A stretch of 64,000 nucleotides of DNA from the IMG/VR virus record IMGVR_UViG_3300045993_000562, positions 1 through 64,000 of that record; one strand, 5' to 3'. Below are positions 14,574-23,658 of this stretch, piece by piece. Both the position numbers and the translations under genes were made by a program. Position 1 is the stretch's first letter. Every line of letters starts with the position of its first letter. This stretch comes from a virus. The notes under the pieces were generated by a model that was not told the origin of the DNA, did no database searches, and saw only the letters and a program-made list of their open reading frames with translations.

Positions 14574-17160
14574 AGTCTGCGCACTTCTGGCATCCTTCGC
14601 TGTAGATAATGTTACTAGATTCGCATACCTCACACTTTTGACCCTCCGCTTTCTCACCATCTTTAATAAGGGTAGATAGGAACTTCTTAATTTGGAATAG
14701 GAAAGATCCCACAAAGATATCCTCCACCTGATCCAGGGTATGAACAATGTTCCTTATCAGAATACCATGTCTTAGACACATGCTTATAACTCTGGCTATC
14801 TTAGTGGCATTACTATCTGCCCCGCTCTTATCCATTGTTGCCTCAATGTGTCGTTCGGGAATACCCTTACGTCTAGCTAGCTCTACTAAGTGCTCCATAG
14901 CACCAGTAGTAGTTACACTCTTTTCATGGCTATTGGTGTGCACAAATAATGCGAAAGGTCTAGTCTGTTCCTCATTCCAGATAATCGTCAAGTACCACTT
15001 ACGATCTTCTGCTTTAAGGATCTTCATAGTTGCAGGGGAGCTATCAGGCAACTTAACATCACTAAGGATTATCTCCTCATCAGTAGATTCAGCGTTAAGC
15101 TCATCTTTAGCAGCCAATACTGAGGTCATAGTTCCAGACCGGTAGGTAGTTACGCCCTTCACATAATTAGACTTATACGCATCTAAGTAGATGTCACCAA
15201 AGGATGTGAACGGATACTCATTAGGCACGTTAACCGTCTTGCTCATAGCGGAATCAATCCACTTAGCAAATCCGGTCAGGTCATTGACGTGGTCGTTTAC
15301 TGACATACTAACAGTGGTAGCTGCCCAGTCTGCCGTAGGATCCCACTCACCAATACGCTTCATGAATCGGACTCCGTAGTCCTCACACAGAACCTCTTTA
15401 GTTAATCCGCGGTTCTTGTCTATCTTATAAACAATCCCATTAGGGTCAATACCACGGAGGATTTCCTCATCACCCTCTTTTGCAAGTTTGAACATCTCTG
15501 TCTCAAACCACTCCCCCTCAAACCACCTAGGGGTTACTTTAGATATGTGATCTGGCATAGCGTTAACTATAACAGTGCGGATATACTCATGCATGAAAAC
15601 CGGCTCTAAACCTCCGGACACTACGTTTGCAAATATGGAAGTGTTTCCAGTAGGCTGTATAGACAGTAGAGAGCTGTTGCGGATACCAGTCTTTCCCATT
15701 CTATCCAATACTGATTGAGGTAGTCCTAGACTCTTAACAAAAGCCCCGGCTACGTGTTTCTCAGGTTGACATAATGGGAACATGCCTTTTTCTTCTGCAA
15801 GGGTTACGGAATACGTGTAGGAGGTTTGGGCTATAGTCCTCATAAGGTCTTCACGAATAGTGTTTGCTTTTTCAGACCCCAGTCTCGTCTTGAGCATATA
15901 CAATGCTGAGCCCCACCCAAGAATACCAACCCCAATGCGTCTTTTGTTGCGCATGGAGAACTCGTACTCAGGTAATGGAGCCTTAGATAAATCACTTACG
16001 TTATCTAAGAATCTTACCAGGTATTCAGTGTACATCTTTACTTTTTCCAGATCAAAACCAGTTCTTGTGTTGTTCAAGAAGTGTACAAGGTTTAGTGAAC
16101 CCAAGTTACATACGTTGCCTGGGGACAATGTTTGCTCTCCGCAAGGATTCGTAGCAAATATGGTTTCTAGGTAATTCAAAGGGCCATAGTAATTAGCACG
16201 GTCAAGGAACAATATACCAGGTTCCGCCCTATTGTAGGTGGACTCCATGATCAGGTTCCACAACCACTTTACAGAAACCGTGTTATGGATAACCACAGGA
16301 TATCCTTTAGATTTCCACAGGCCTATATCCCCGTTCCACTCTTGTTTATACTTTTCAAAAGTAGTTTCAGGGAACATTAAGTCCCACTTATCTAATTCCT
16401 GGATTTCTGCTGCACTATCGTTTACGCTAGATTCAAGTTCAGAAATACGTACCACTCTATCCATGAACTCATCCGTACAATTAACGGAGATATTAAACTT
16501 AGACAGGCGGCCGGGTTGCTGTTTAGCAGTAATGAATTCTACAAGGTCAGGGTGCCAGCAGTCTAAAACTCCCATCATTGCGCCTTTACGGATCTTACCC
16601 TTAGCTCTTTTATTTGAAGATTTCTTACCAGACCCAGAGGTGATGATATCGGAAGCCCTATCAAACAGCTCCATGTACTTAACTGCCCCGGGGGACTCAA
16701 CTCCAATACCATGAATGAAGGATCCTCTAGGACGTATGTAGCTAAAGTTCTCCCCCCAGCCACCCTCTGATTTAAGGGTGTTAGCCTGATCATTCAGAGT
16801 CTTCATTATGTTGTTAAGGGAGTCAATATCGTGTGAGGCCCTTGGAGCAACATAACAATTCATAAGAGTAGTAGACTTCCACTCAGTTCCCGCGTTAGCA
16901 TAAATGCGTCCGCCAGAAGTGGCTTTGAATCCACTAAGTAGGTCGTAGAACTTATCCGTCCACTCCCTCTGTAAATCTGATGTTTTTTCCATTGATGCGA
17001 CGGCGGTGGCTACTCGCAACATCGTATCATTTACATCTTTATCGTTGTGGTCTTTATAAGTAGAGGCCCAGATTTCTTCTGAGAATCCGTCTTCAAAAAC
17101 TGTTTGTGAAGTTGATTGTACTGCCTGAGTTGTATCTCGTTGTTCTATTATCATTTCCAT
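14551..17160 (-). CDS. nrdJ: adenosylcobalamin-dependent (class II) ribonucleotide reductase
   Basis: An 869-aa reductase converting ribonucleotides to deoxyribonucleotides with B12 as radical source. Diagnostic features: active-site NPCGEQ (about residue 340), SIQPTGNTSIFANV (P-loop/phosphate-binding), and C-terminal redox cysteines CADCGSSKCG. There is no adjacent small beta subunit and no glycyl-radical motif, so class I and III are excluded. It is oxygen-independent but relies on host or environmental cobalamin. Confidence 0.9.
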   Translation of the reverse strand: MEMIIEQRDTTQAVQSTSQTVFEDGFSEEIWASTYKDHNDKDVNDTMLRVATAVASMEKTSDLQREWTDKFYDLLSGFKATSGGRIYANAGTEWKSTTLMNCYVAPRASHDIDSLNNIMKTLNDQANTLKSEGGWGENFSYIRPRGSFIHGIGVESPGAVKYMELFDRASDIITSGSGKKSSNKRAKGKIRKGAMMGVLDCWHPDLVEFITAKQQPGRLSKFNISVNCTDEFMDRVVRISELESSVNDSAAEIQELDKWDLMFPETTFEKYKQEWNGDIGLWKSKGYPVVIHNTVSVKWLWNLIMESTYNRAEPGILFLDRANYYGPLNYLETIFATNPCGEQTLSPGNVCNLGSLNLVHFLNNTRTGFDLEKVKMYTEYLVRFLDNVSDLSKAPLPEYEFSMRNKRRIGVGILGWGSALYMLKTRLGSEKANTIREDLMRTIAQTSYTYSVTLAEEKGMFPLCQPEKHVAGAFVKSLGLPQSVLDRMGKTGIRNSSLLSIQPTGNTSIFANVVSGGLEPVFMHEYIRTVIVNAMPDHISKVTPRWFEGEWFETEMFKLAKEGDEEILRGIDPNGIVYKIDKNRGLTKEVLCEDYGVRFMKRIGEWDPTADWAATTVSMSVNDHVNDLTGFAKWIDSAMSKTVNVPNEYPFTSFGDIYLDAYKSNYVKGVTTYRSGTMTSVLAAKDELNAESTDEEIILSDVKLPDSSPATMKILKAEDRKWYLTIIWNEEQTRPFALFVHTNSHEKSVTTTGAMEHLVELARRKGIPERHIEATMDKSGADSNATKIARVISMCLRHGILIRNIVHTLDQVEDIFVGSFLFQIKKFLSTLIKDGEKAEGQKCEVCESSNIIYSEGCQKCADCGSSKCG

Positions 17161-17273
17161 CTCGTTATTATTATGTGGGTACTTCTACTACCAAAAACAT
17201 ACCAGAATTTTTCAGTGAACTGTTATGTTAATACAAATTTATCTAAAAAACAAGGTTTTAAAATCCAATGAAA

Positions 17274-17302
17274 TCAACAGGATGCGTGTAACATCCTGTT
17301 GA
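17274..17302 (-). terminator. hairpin downstream of the 17318 gene
   Basis: Perfect TCAACAGGAT/ATCCTGTTGA stem with a 9-nt loop, followed by TTTCATTGGATTTTAAAA. The U-tract is imperfect, so it may be a weak terminator or an RNA-stabilising end. Confidence 0.55.
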
Positions 17303-17317
17303 CATTGAAGAAAATAT

Positions 17318-17692
17318 TTAGCTAATTACGATTGTTCCAGAATCGTTAGTTGCTTCTACTTCTGCTGACTCACCCTCTTCGTTCACTGGAGTAGCGTTGA
17401 AATCCGGGTTTGAAGCCCAAAGCCATTTACCAGCCGTACGTTGAGTTTTGTCCAAAGTTTCCGAAGGACAACTACTTCTCATGATAATGTTACATGAATC
17501 TACACGTGAATCCCTACAGTAACACATGCGGGTTCTAATCCAGCGAGGCCTGCCGTATCTATCCTCGACAGGATTTGAAGGGGCGTTGAGTTCCTTCTTT
17601 GACATAACAGGGTTAACCATTATTATCTCTTGATCAATCTCATCTACGCCTTCTACTATGCGGTCGATGAATTCTGCAGTTTCTTCAGACAT
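17318..17692 (-). CDS. hypothetical protein with Cys cluster
   Basis: A 124-aa protein, acidic at both ends, with a central basic, Cys-containing region (RMCYCRDSRVDSCN...SSC) that could bind metal. Start has CAGGAG. No family recognised. Confidence 0.55.
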   Translation of the reverse strand: MSEETAEFIDRIVEGVDEIDQEIIMVNPVMSKKELNAPSNPVEDRYGRPRWIRTRMCYCRDSRVDSCNIIMRSSCPSETLDKTQRTAGKWLWASNPDFNATPVNEEGESAEVEATNDSGTIVIS

Positions 17693-17739
17693 GCGTACTC
17701 CTGGTTAAGTTAAAAATCTAATGCCTTTTCTCATCATGC

Positions 17740-18112
17740 CTTATGCACATCTCGAGCACGGCCCGGACAACCCCTAGGTTGGTAGGGACGTTCTCAGCTG
17801 ATGTGCGCAATCCAAGTATAGAGTAGCTCTATACGACGTGCGTACACGTACAAAATACAAAAGGTGAAACTTTGAAACTTGTGTGTATACTGATTTCCGA
17901 TAGGAAATTGGTTTAGCTCTTCGAAGCTTATCAATAGTATAAGTACTAATAGATCTCGAGCTCGCTCTCCACCTGCTGCTACCAATGACGAAGGAAATTG
18001 GTAGTGCTTTGATGAAGAGTGGTAACCGTAAAGTGTAACACTTCACTCACCACCGATACCTTTAACACCACTAGTCGAAACTATGGGCCTTAGATAAGTG
18101 GATATATACTAT
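17740..18112 (-). ncRNA. structured noncoding region with phage promoter
   Basis: No coding frame with a ribosome-binding site. Transcribed from the promoter at 18125. Helices seen: GCACATC/GATGTGC near the 3' end, GTATAGAG/CTCTATAC (same element as in the 6.3-6.8 kb RNAs), ACGTG-TACG-CACGT, AAGTGT/ACACTT, and TTTCC/GGAAA. Probably an independent RNA of 350-370 nt. No family recognised. Confidence 0.5.
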
Positions 18113-18124
18113 ACTCACAAATTT

Positions 18125-18153
18125 CTTATACCGCAAATATTCGTATTATTGAG
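18125..18153 (-). promoter_or_regulatory. phage promoter (CTCAAT-N17-TATAAG)
   Basis: -35 CTCAAT, 17-bp spacer ending GCGG, -10 TATAAG. Overlaps the 3' end of the gene at 18146 and faces a gene-free region, so its product is presumably the noncoding RNA at 17740-18112. Confidence 0.7.
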
Positions 18154-18400
18154 ATGGTTGCAACGGGTGTCTATGATTGAAATCACCCTTGGCCTCATGT
18201 TTCTGGTAAAAGTCAATCATCTTTGAAATGACCTTCTCTCCGTCAAAGACCCGACGTAGTAAGGACTGAGAAGCACCCTTGTGCCCACGCTCTTCGATGA
18301 ATGAGCAGTATTGACTCAGGTAGTCAAAGCACTCCGGTCGTAAAATTTCTCCAGTGTCTCCATCTACTAGACACTTCTCTTTTAAGTTCACATGAATCAT
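18146..18400 (-). CDS. hypothetical protein
   Basis: An 84-aa protein with a helical C-terminal half. Good start signals. No family recognised. Confidence 0.55.
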   Translation of the reverse strand: MIHVNLKEKCLVDGDTGEILRPECFDYLSQYCSFIEERGHKGASQSLLRRVFDGEKVISKMIDFYQKHEAKGDFNHRHPLQPSQ

Positions 18401-18479
18401 GTTATCTCCTTTCAGTTAGTTTTAGTGTTACCTAGTCAAACCCCTGAGTAAACAAGGGCCTGACGAAGTGCACTTACTG

Positions 18480-20960
18480 TTACAAACGTGGATCCAGACC
18501 TTTTTCCTTACCCAGCTCAGCAATCATCTTAACCATGAGTTCGGTTCTACGTTCACCTTTGTCGCTCAGCAAAGCCAAGGTCAATTCGTGCTCCTTGATA
18601 GAAGTACGCATTTTACCATTAGTTTTTTTCTGTTCGCAAAGCTTATCGTAACGTAGCCAAAAATCATAACCGTAGACAATTGTGAGGTAGGATTTGTTCC
18701 GAACCTTCATGTACGGTGCAACTTCCGGCTTGTAGTAACGAGGCTTAACTACGATGCCCTCCATACCTTCGGCTGTAGTCTTCTTATTGAAGAACTCCTG
18801 AGCTTCCAGCAAACCTACTGCAGTGTTTACAACGATAAACTCATCGTCAGAGACCTTGCTGTAAGCCTCATCTGCACTCATGGTTGTAACCTGCTCCACC
18901 CCATCAATACTAAGTATTGAGAATGGTTTAGCGTGAGGCTCCCCAACTTCCCCATACAACGCCAACTGTTGAAAGAAGACATTGAGGAACTCTTGACGTT
19001 CATCCAGTTTCAACTCTTTATGCAACGTGAGTTTAGCTAGCTCTTCATCATGATCCAAATCAGTCAGCTCATTGAGAACCAGATCACCGTAAGCCTGAAA
19101 GTCTCTATTAATGAGACCAGCACCCAGTAGAGACCAAGGCATCAGCTCACAGTCTAGGATCAACTCGCTTTTCCAGAAGTCTAGTTTAACGAATTTATCG
19201 AAGGCGTCACTGATCAGCTTCTGAATACCATCCTGGTGAACTACATACCCATTACGAGACACAGCGAAAGACTTCTCAGGAGTATCACGATACAGATAGA
19301 GTTGGCCACGAGAGCCCATGTACTTAGGCTCAATGACAACCTCCTCAACACCGTAGTCCTTGAAGTACTTCAATGCCTCTTCTAGGGACTCGATGTCATC
19401 CTTGGTAGAACGAGCCGGAGCCATTGTACCAGACACGTACTGCACTCGTGAGTTTTCCAACCTGCGCAGAGTCTTCAAGTCGTCATCCGACAAGTCATAC
19501 TGTTTCAAACTGAACTCTTGTTCCACTTTGATCGGAGTTACTGCATCGGTACGAAGAGCCTTTTCCTCGTACTCAAACAGTTTTTCACAATCAACTTGAA
19601 TCAAACGGTCTTGTTCAGCCATGATCACCATTGCCGATAACTTACCTCCGTAGACGGCACCAGTATCCAGCATATACTTGTTCTTATAGTTGATCCGCTG
19701 AGAACAATGAGCTACATGGCCCATTATGTGCATAGGGTGGTTACCCTTAGCTTCAGTGAATAAGAACTCATAATGAGGGCGGGCATCATCAGCCATAAAC
19801 CTACGCAAGTTACGTTGTTCACGTTGGGCGAAGTCTGACACCTTGCCGATGAACTCGTTCTTGCATGGTGCGTGAGTTACGTACACGGTTGGAGCGTTGA
19901 TACGAGTTAGCTTCAAGTAAGGTACGGAACGTGCCCATATCTCTACCACCTTATCAGCGTACTCTTGGTTTTCCGGCTTGAGCAAGAATCCTAATGAACT
20001 GAAGGATTTAGCTTCTAAGTCCAAGTTGGGATCAATCTCACCGAGGATACGTTTCACAACGTAGTTCTCATGATTGGCACGCACTACTATGGCACCCCTG
20101 GCGTTTACCAGAGTCCACACCGTGTCAACTATCTCCTTAGTGAAACCACCTTTGTCCAAGTAGTCACCGATCAGTACTATACGCACATTGTCATGAGTAT
20201 AGGTTGAGTCTACAATCCGTAACATATCCATCAGAGCGGTGTTATGTTCGTGGACGTCACCTACTATCACAAACGTATCATCACCCTCCAGAGTGTAGTT
20301 AGGTAACATGGCCAACCCGTTAGAATCAACGGTTACAACAAAGCCGCCTTCCACGTTAGGACTCTGATTGATACGATGACGCATACGATATACAGCGTCG
20401 TAGTCTTTAGAACGGGTAGATGGCATCACCTCAGTCTTGAATCGTTTTGCTTGAGCTGCAATAACAACACGATACTTGTGCTCACGGCCTTCCGGTATAG
20501 CGTCATAAAACTCAGAATGAGGCAGGTCAAACAGGACTAGTTGCACATGGTAACATGCATCCTTGGCAATCCTAGATACTTCATTGCGGAACCAAGGATC
20601 CAATCCCGTCGTGTCCACAATGACGTATGGAGTATTGACGGGGAAAGAGGTGAAGGCCTTTAACTCTGCGAACAGAAGTTGGAAAGCTTGCTCAGACAGT
20701 TCCTGCATCTCAGTAGTACAATAACTAGGGGTTTCCTTACCGGTAAGCACACTGCGGTAAGCATCACTAGTAAGAACAGAGACTGGACGCAGGCCTACCT
20801 TAATCTCATTAAACAGCTTCAGATATCCCTTCTCCAACTCAGCCGCCAAGTTCCAAGCGAATGTAGTCTTACCACAACGAGAAGGTCCAGCCAGAATGAA
20901 CACCGTGTTTAATGGCGCTGAGATCTGAACTTGACTCTTTTTCAAAGCAACGGCGGTCAT
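18480..20960 (-). CDS. pnkp: Pnkp: RNA 5'-kinase / 2',3'-phosphatase / ligase
   Basis: An 826-aa three-domain RNA repair enzyme of bacterial Pnkp architecture and size. Kinase: P-loop AGPSRCGKTT (24-33). Calcineurin-like phosphatase: GDVHEH (234-239), GDYLDK (265-270), NHE (296-298), GHVAH (414-418). Ligase/adenylyltransferase: EPKYMGSRG with lysine 546 as nucleotidyl acceptor, then EGIVVKP and MKVRN-type motifs. It heals 2',3'-cyclic phosphate and 5'-OH ends. Bacterial Pnkp needs Hen1 for efficient sealing, and Hen1 is encoded directly upstream with overlapping ATGA, so both are in one operon. Confidence 0.88.
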   Translation of the reverse strand: MTAVALKKSQVQISAPLNTVFILAGPSRCGKTTFAWNLAAELEKGYLKLFNEIKVGLRPVSVLTSDAYRSVLTGKETPSYCTTEMQELSEQAFQLLFAELKAFTSFPVNTPYVIVDTTGLDPWFRNEVSRIAKDACYHVQLVLFDLPHSEFYDAIPEGREHKYRVVIAAQAKRFKTEVMPSTRSKDYDAVYRMRHRINQSPNVEGGFVVTVDSNGLAMLPNYTLEGDDTFVIVGDVHEHNTALMDMLRIVDSTYTHDNVRIVLIGDYLDKGGFTKEIVDTVWTLVNARGAIVVRANHENYVVKRILGEIDPNLDLEAKSFSSLGFLLKPENQEYADKVVEIWARSVPYLKLTRINAPTVYVTHAPCKNEFIGKVSDFAQREQRNLRRFMADDARPHYEFLFTEAKGNHPMHIMGHVAHCSQRINYKNKYMLDTGAVYGGKLSAMVIMAEQDRLIQVDCEKLFEYEEKALRTDAVTPIKVEQEFSLKQYDLSDDDLKTLRRLENSRVQYVSGTMAPARSTKDDIESLEEALKYFKDYGVEEVVIEPKYMGSRGQLYLYRDTPEKSFAVSRNGYVVHQDGIQKLISDAFDKFVKLDFWKSELILDCELMPWSLLGAGLINRDFQAYGDLVLNELTDLDHDEELAKLTLHKELKLDERQEFLNVFFQQLALYGEVGEPHAKPFSILSIDGVEQVTTMSADEAYSKVSDDEFIVVNTAVGLLEAQEFFNKKTTAEGMEGIVVKPRYYKPEVAPYMKVRNKSYLTIVYGYDFWLRYDKLCEQKKTNGKMRTSIKEHELTLALLSDKGERRTELMVKMIAELGKEKGLDPRL

Positions 20961-22237
20961 GCTATTACCTCCTTTTTCTTAAAATGTAACAGGATAGAGG
21001 AATGGATACCGTCTACGCTGTCACCAATTCCACGTAGGTCATCTGGGAGGATGCCATGCTGAGTCAGTACCTCACTAAACTTACTAGTACCGAGTTCCCA
21101 CTTATGGTCGCTGTGACGAGAGCCTTCTTCTGAGATGTCATAGTTGACGTTGAAGTCCTTATTAGGAACGGTGATTACAATCTGGTTGTAGTCGGTTTTC
21201 AACAGGGCTCGAAGTAACGACATGGCTTGATCCAATTCCATGTGCTCAATCACTTCAGTGAGTAAGATATCCGCCCCTTCTAGCATATAAGCAGCCGTAT
21301 CAACATATCCTGCATTGATCTCCTCACAGGTAACTACAACGTTTTCCAGCCCCCAACCTTTAGCTTTTCCAGTGCTGTCTTCTGCCACCACTGGATCAGC
21401 ATCAAATGCATCTACCATGCCATACTTTTTAGCTAGGCGTTTGGAGAAGAACAACTCTCCACATCCAACGTCTACTAAACGCTCTCCACCTTTTAGTATC
21501 TCGGCCACTGCATCAAAGCGGTGTCTGCGAGTGTCACCATAATTCATCACAGTGCCGGCTAGTTGCATACTTTCACGATACGTGTTGAACGTATGCTTAT
21601 CCGAGAACACGGTGCGGTTGAACAGGTAACGGATGAAGTACGGTGCATTGACACGGTTCAGCGCACGAATGTAGAACTCGATTGCAGAAGCGTTCATGTC
21701 AATGTAACACTCTTTATCGTACATAGCCTGAATGAGACAGAATACAACCATCACGTTCAGAATAGTCTGTACCGAGTTACCCTCGATATGTATGGTGTAC
21801 ATTTGTCCGGATAGAATCCCCATCTCGATTTTAGCCATGTTCACGAAGTGACGAGCACAAGCTGAAGCAATCTTAGGGTTTGAAACCTTGATTACTGTCT
21901 CAACGTAGCTAGTGAATTCCGGTGTATCAAACTCACTCTCTTTCTTGAGAGCTGAGGCTAATGCAGTAGTCACCATGCCTATTGGGAGATATGGGCTGCT
22001 GTACCTGGTTTTATCAAGGTATTCCCATTCGCTAAAACTTACAAAAGAGACTTCAGTGTCTGAATCCTTAAATAGGAGTTTGAACTCTGAATCATCTGCT
22101 TTATTAAACCAACCATATAGTTTTCCTTTACGAAGATCTCTTGTAAAAGGCTCCAGCGAGGTGCGGATGGTTGCTGGATTTTTGGACAAAATAAAAGACA
22201 ACTTGGGGTTATTAGACCCTACTTTCAATATAGACAT
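20957..22237 (-). CDS. hen1: Hen1-like RNA 3'-terminal 2'-O-methyltransferase
   Basis: A 426-aa protein with an N-terminal domain of about 230 residues and a C-terminal SAM methyltransferase domain. SAM motif DVGCGE (256-261); metal-binding Hen1 signature TEVIEHME (327-334) with the expected E-x-x-E-H acid/histidine set. Hen1 methylates the 2'-OH at the cut end before Pnkp seals it, so the repaired RNA resists being cut again at the same site. Its stop overlaps the Pnkp start. Confidence 0.85.
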   Translation of the reverse strand: MSILKVGSNNPKLSFILSKNPATIRTSLEPFTRDLRKGKLYGWFNKADDSEFKLLFKDSDTEVSFVSFSEWEYLDKTRYSSPYLPIGMVTTALASALKKESEFDTPEFTSYVETVIKVSNPKIASACARHFVNMAKIEMGILSGQMYTIHIEGNSVQTILNVMVVFCLIQAMYDKECYIDMNASAIEFYIRALNRVNAPYFIRYLFNRTVFSDKHTFNTYRESMQLAGTVMNYGDTRRHRFDAVAEILKGGERLVDVGCGELFFSKRLAKKYGMVDAFDADPVVAEDSTGKAKGWGLENVVVTCEEINAGYVDTAAYMLEGADILLTEVIEHMELDQAMSLLRALLKTDYNQIVITVPNKDFNVNYDISEEGSRHSDHKWELGTSKFSEVLTQHGILPDDLRGIGDSVDGIHSSILLHFKKKEVIA

Positions 22238-22256
22238 TGAAGTCTCCCTACGTTCG

Positions 22257-22736
22257 TTAAACTACTATGGTCACTTTGTGTTTCGCAGCTAACATCCTCA
22301 TTGTGGCAAGGTCGGCCTCCCTATCTTTAGCAACTTTCTTAACCTTAGCTTTTGCTGCAGCTATTCTGCGTTTCTCAGCAGTCTGCTCCTTCCTCTCCTT
22401 TTGAACCATGCGAGTTCTGTATTCATCATCAGACTCTAAAGTAAACACTTGAATGTTTGCGAAACCCTCGTATTCATAGAACTCCTCTACCACGTATTTC
22501 ACTGAGGTGGGGTTAGGGTACTCTGACGTACTAATATCACTAGTCAACTGATTCCACACGTCAGCTACGATAGCCCGAATCATATCTACGTAGGATTCAA
22601 TTAACTCCCCGATAGGGTTATCGTTAGTGTCTAAATACAGATTAGGAGACTCTCCTATCTGTAGTACCGGTTCTGGAACACTAAAGTTAATAGTCTCCAT
22701 ACCTCTAAGTACGTATCTTCTGTCATCCATCATCAT
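22257..22736 (-). CDS. hypothetical protein with basic coiled-coil tail
   Basis: A 159-aa protein: N-terminal domain of about 110 residues, then a Lys/Arg/Ala-rich helix (EQTAEKRRIAAAKAKVKKVAK) likely to form a coiled coil or bind nucleic acid. First gene before hen1-pnkp. Start among three consecutive ATGs after AGGAG. Confidence 0.5.
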   Translation of the reverse strand: MMMDDRRYVLRGMETINFSVPEPVLQIGESPNLYLDTNDNPIGELIESYVDMIRAIVADVWNQLTSDISTSEYPNPTSVKYVVEEFYEYEGFANIQVFTLESDDEYRTRMVQKERKEQTAEKRRIAAAKAKVKKVAKDREADLATMRMLAAKHKVTIVV

Positions 22737-22767
22737 TCTCCTAAGTTAATAAAAGGTCCTACTATTT

Positions 22768-22796
22768 CTTATACCAATAATCAGACCTCACATTGA
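22768..22796 (-). promoter_or_regulatory. phage promoter (TCAATG-N17-TATAAG)
   Basis: -35 TCAATG, 17-bp spacer ending TTGG, -10 TATAAG. Upstream of the 22257-hen1-pnkp operon. Confidence 0.75.
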
Positions 22797-22975
22797 CGGA
22801 TGATAACATCCACTATCTTCTCTATTTCTAACATACGAACTCTATCTAAAGAGGCCGGGTTCTCCTCACTGGACAGACCTGCTCTACTCAACTCGTCACA
22901 GAACTCTACATTGTTAGATAGGCCTTCATATTCTAAAAACAGGCTACGCAATTCTTCAAACGGTTTCGAGGCCAT
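22781..22975 (-). CDS. small acidic hypothetical protein
   Basis: A 64-aa helical, acidic protein starting at the ATG at 22975 after GGAG, overlapping the upstream gene. No family recognised. Confidence 0.5.
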   Translation of the reverse strand: MASKPFEELRSLFLEYEGLSNNVEFCDELSRAGLSSEENPASLDRVRMLEIEKIVDVIIRQCEV

Positions 22976-23612
22976 CAATAATCTCCTGAATCTCTAGGTT
23001 ACATTGTTCGATTAACTCCTCTGCTGAGGCCGAAGTGTCTTCATCTAATCCTCTTTCAATAAGGTCCGAGATAGACCTTTGCAAGGAAGAGAGTTTGTTT
23101 GTACACGATTTGAGCGTAGGTAACAATGCTGACATGGAAGCATTGTCTACTAATCGTAGTATATCCCCCTCTAGCTCCTCTATCAAACCCTTCTCTATTA
23201 CAACTATCTCAGAGTTTGGCCGTATATTGGCTGTACGCCTAGTGCTACTTATCATCTCTATCCTTATAGAGAGACCCTCCCTACCTCTGAAGGTTTGGGT
23301 AGTGGGCACCCCACCAGGGGCCAGATACCTCATATCGGACATCCTGCCATCATCCCTATAGTCAAGGTTAAACACTTGCCCACTGAGACATGCGGGCCCC
23401 TCGAAGAACTTATCAGTAATGCTCTTAATAGAACACTCTAGGGTATTACTCTTCGTAGTAAAAGGCTTCTGTTCTTTATTTACGTAAGGCTGATTGAAAC
23501 TCTGCTGCATCAGCGCCCTGTTGTATAAATCCCTAGTCATTGCCCCTTCAAAAGGCGAGTTTGGAACCGCCTGGGCTCCAATCCCCCTACTAGTGGTTGC
23601 GGTTATAGCCAT
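22956..23612 (-). CDS. hypothetical protein
   Basis: A 218-aa protein. N-terminal half mixed, C-terminal half helical and acidic with repeated Ser/Leu (coiled-coil-like). Follows the polymerase gene behind a terminator. No family recognised. Confidence 0.55.
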   Translation of the reverse strand: MAITATTSRGIGAQAVPNSPFEGAMTRDLYNRALMQQSFNQPYVNKEQKPFTTKSNTLECSIKSITDKFFEGPACLSGQVFNLDYRDDGRMSDMRYLAPGGVPTTQTFRGREGLSIRIEMISSTRRTANIRPNSEIVVIEKGLIEELEGDILRLVDNASMSALLPTLKSCTNKLSSLQRSISDLIERGLDEDTSASAEELIEQCNLEIQEIIDGLETV

Positions 23613-23636
23613 CGTTTCTCCGATCTATTAAAGGAA

Positions 23637-23658
23637 AAGCCGGTTATTAGCCGGCTTA
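23637..23658 (-). terminator. terminator after DNA polymerase
   Basis: AGCCGG/CCGGCT stem with a 7-nt loop, followed by TTTTCC, overlapping the polymerase stop. Confidence 0.65.

Noticed and set aside
14574-14747. N-terminal extension of the DUF1289 reading frame.
   Set aside because: It is the ribonucleotide reductase gene read in another frame; the DUF1289 similarity begins later.
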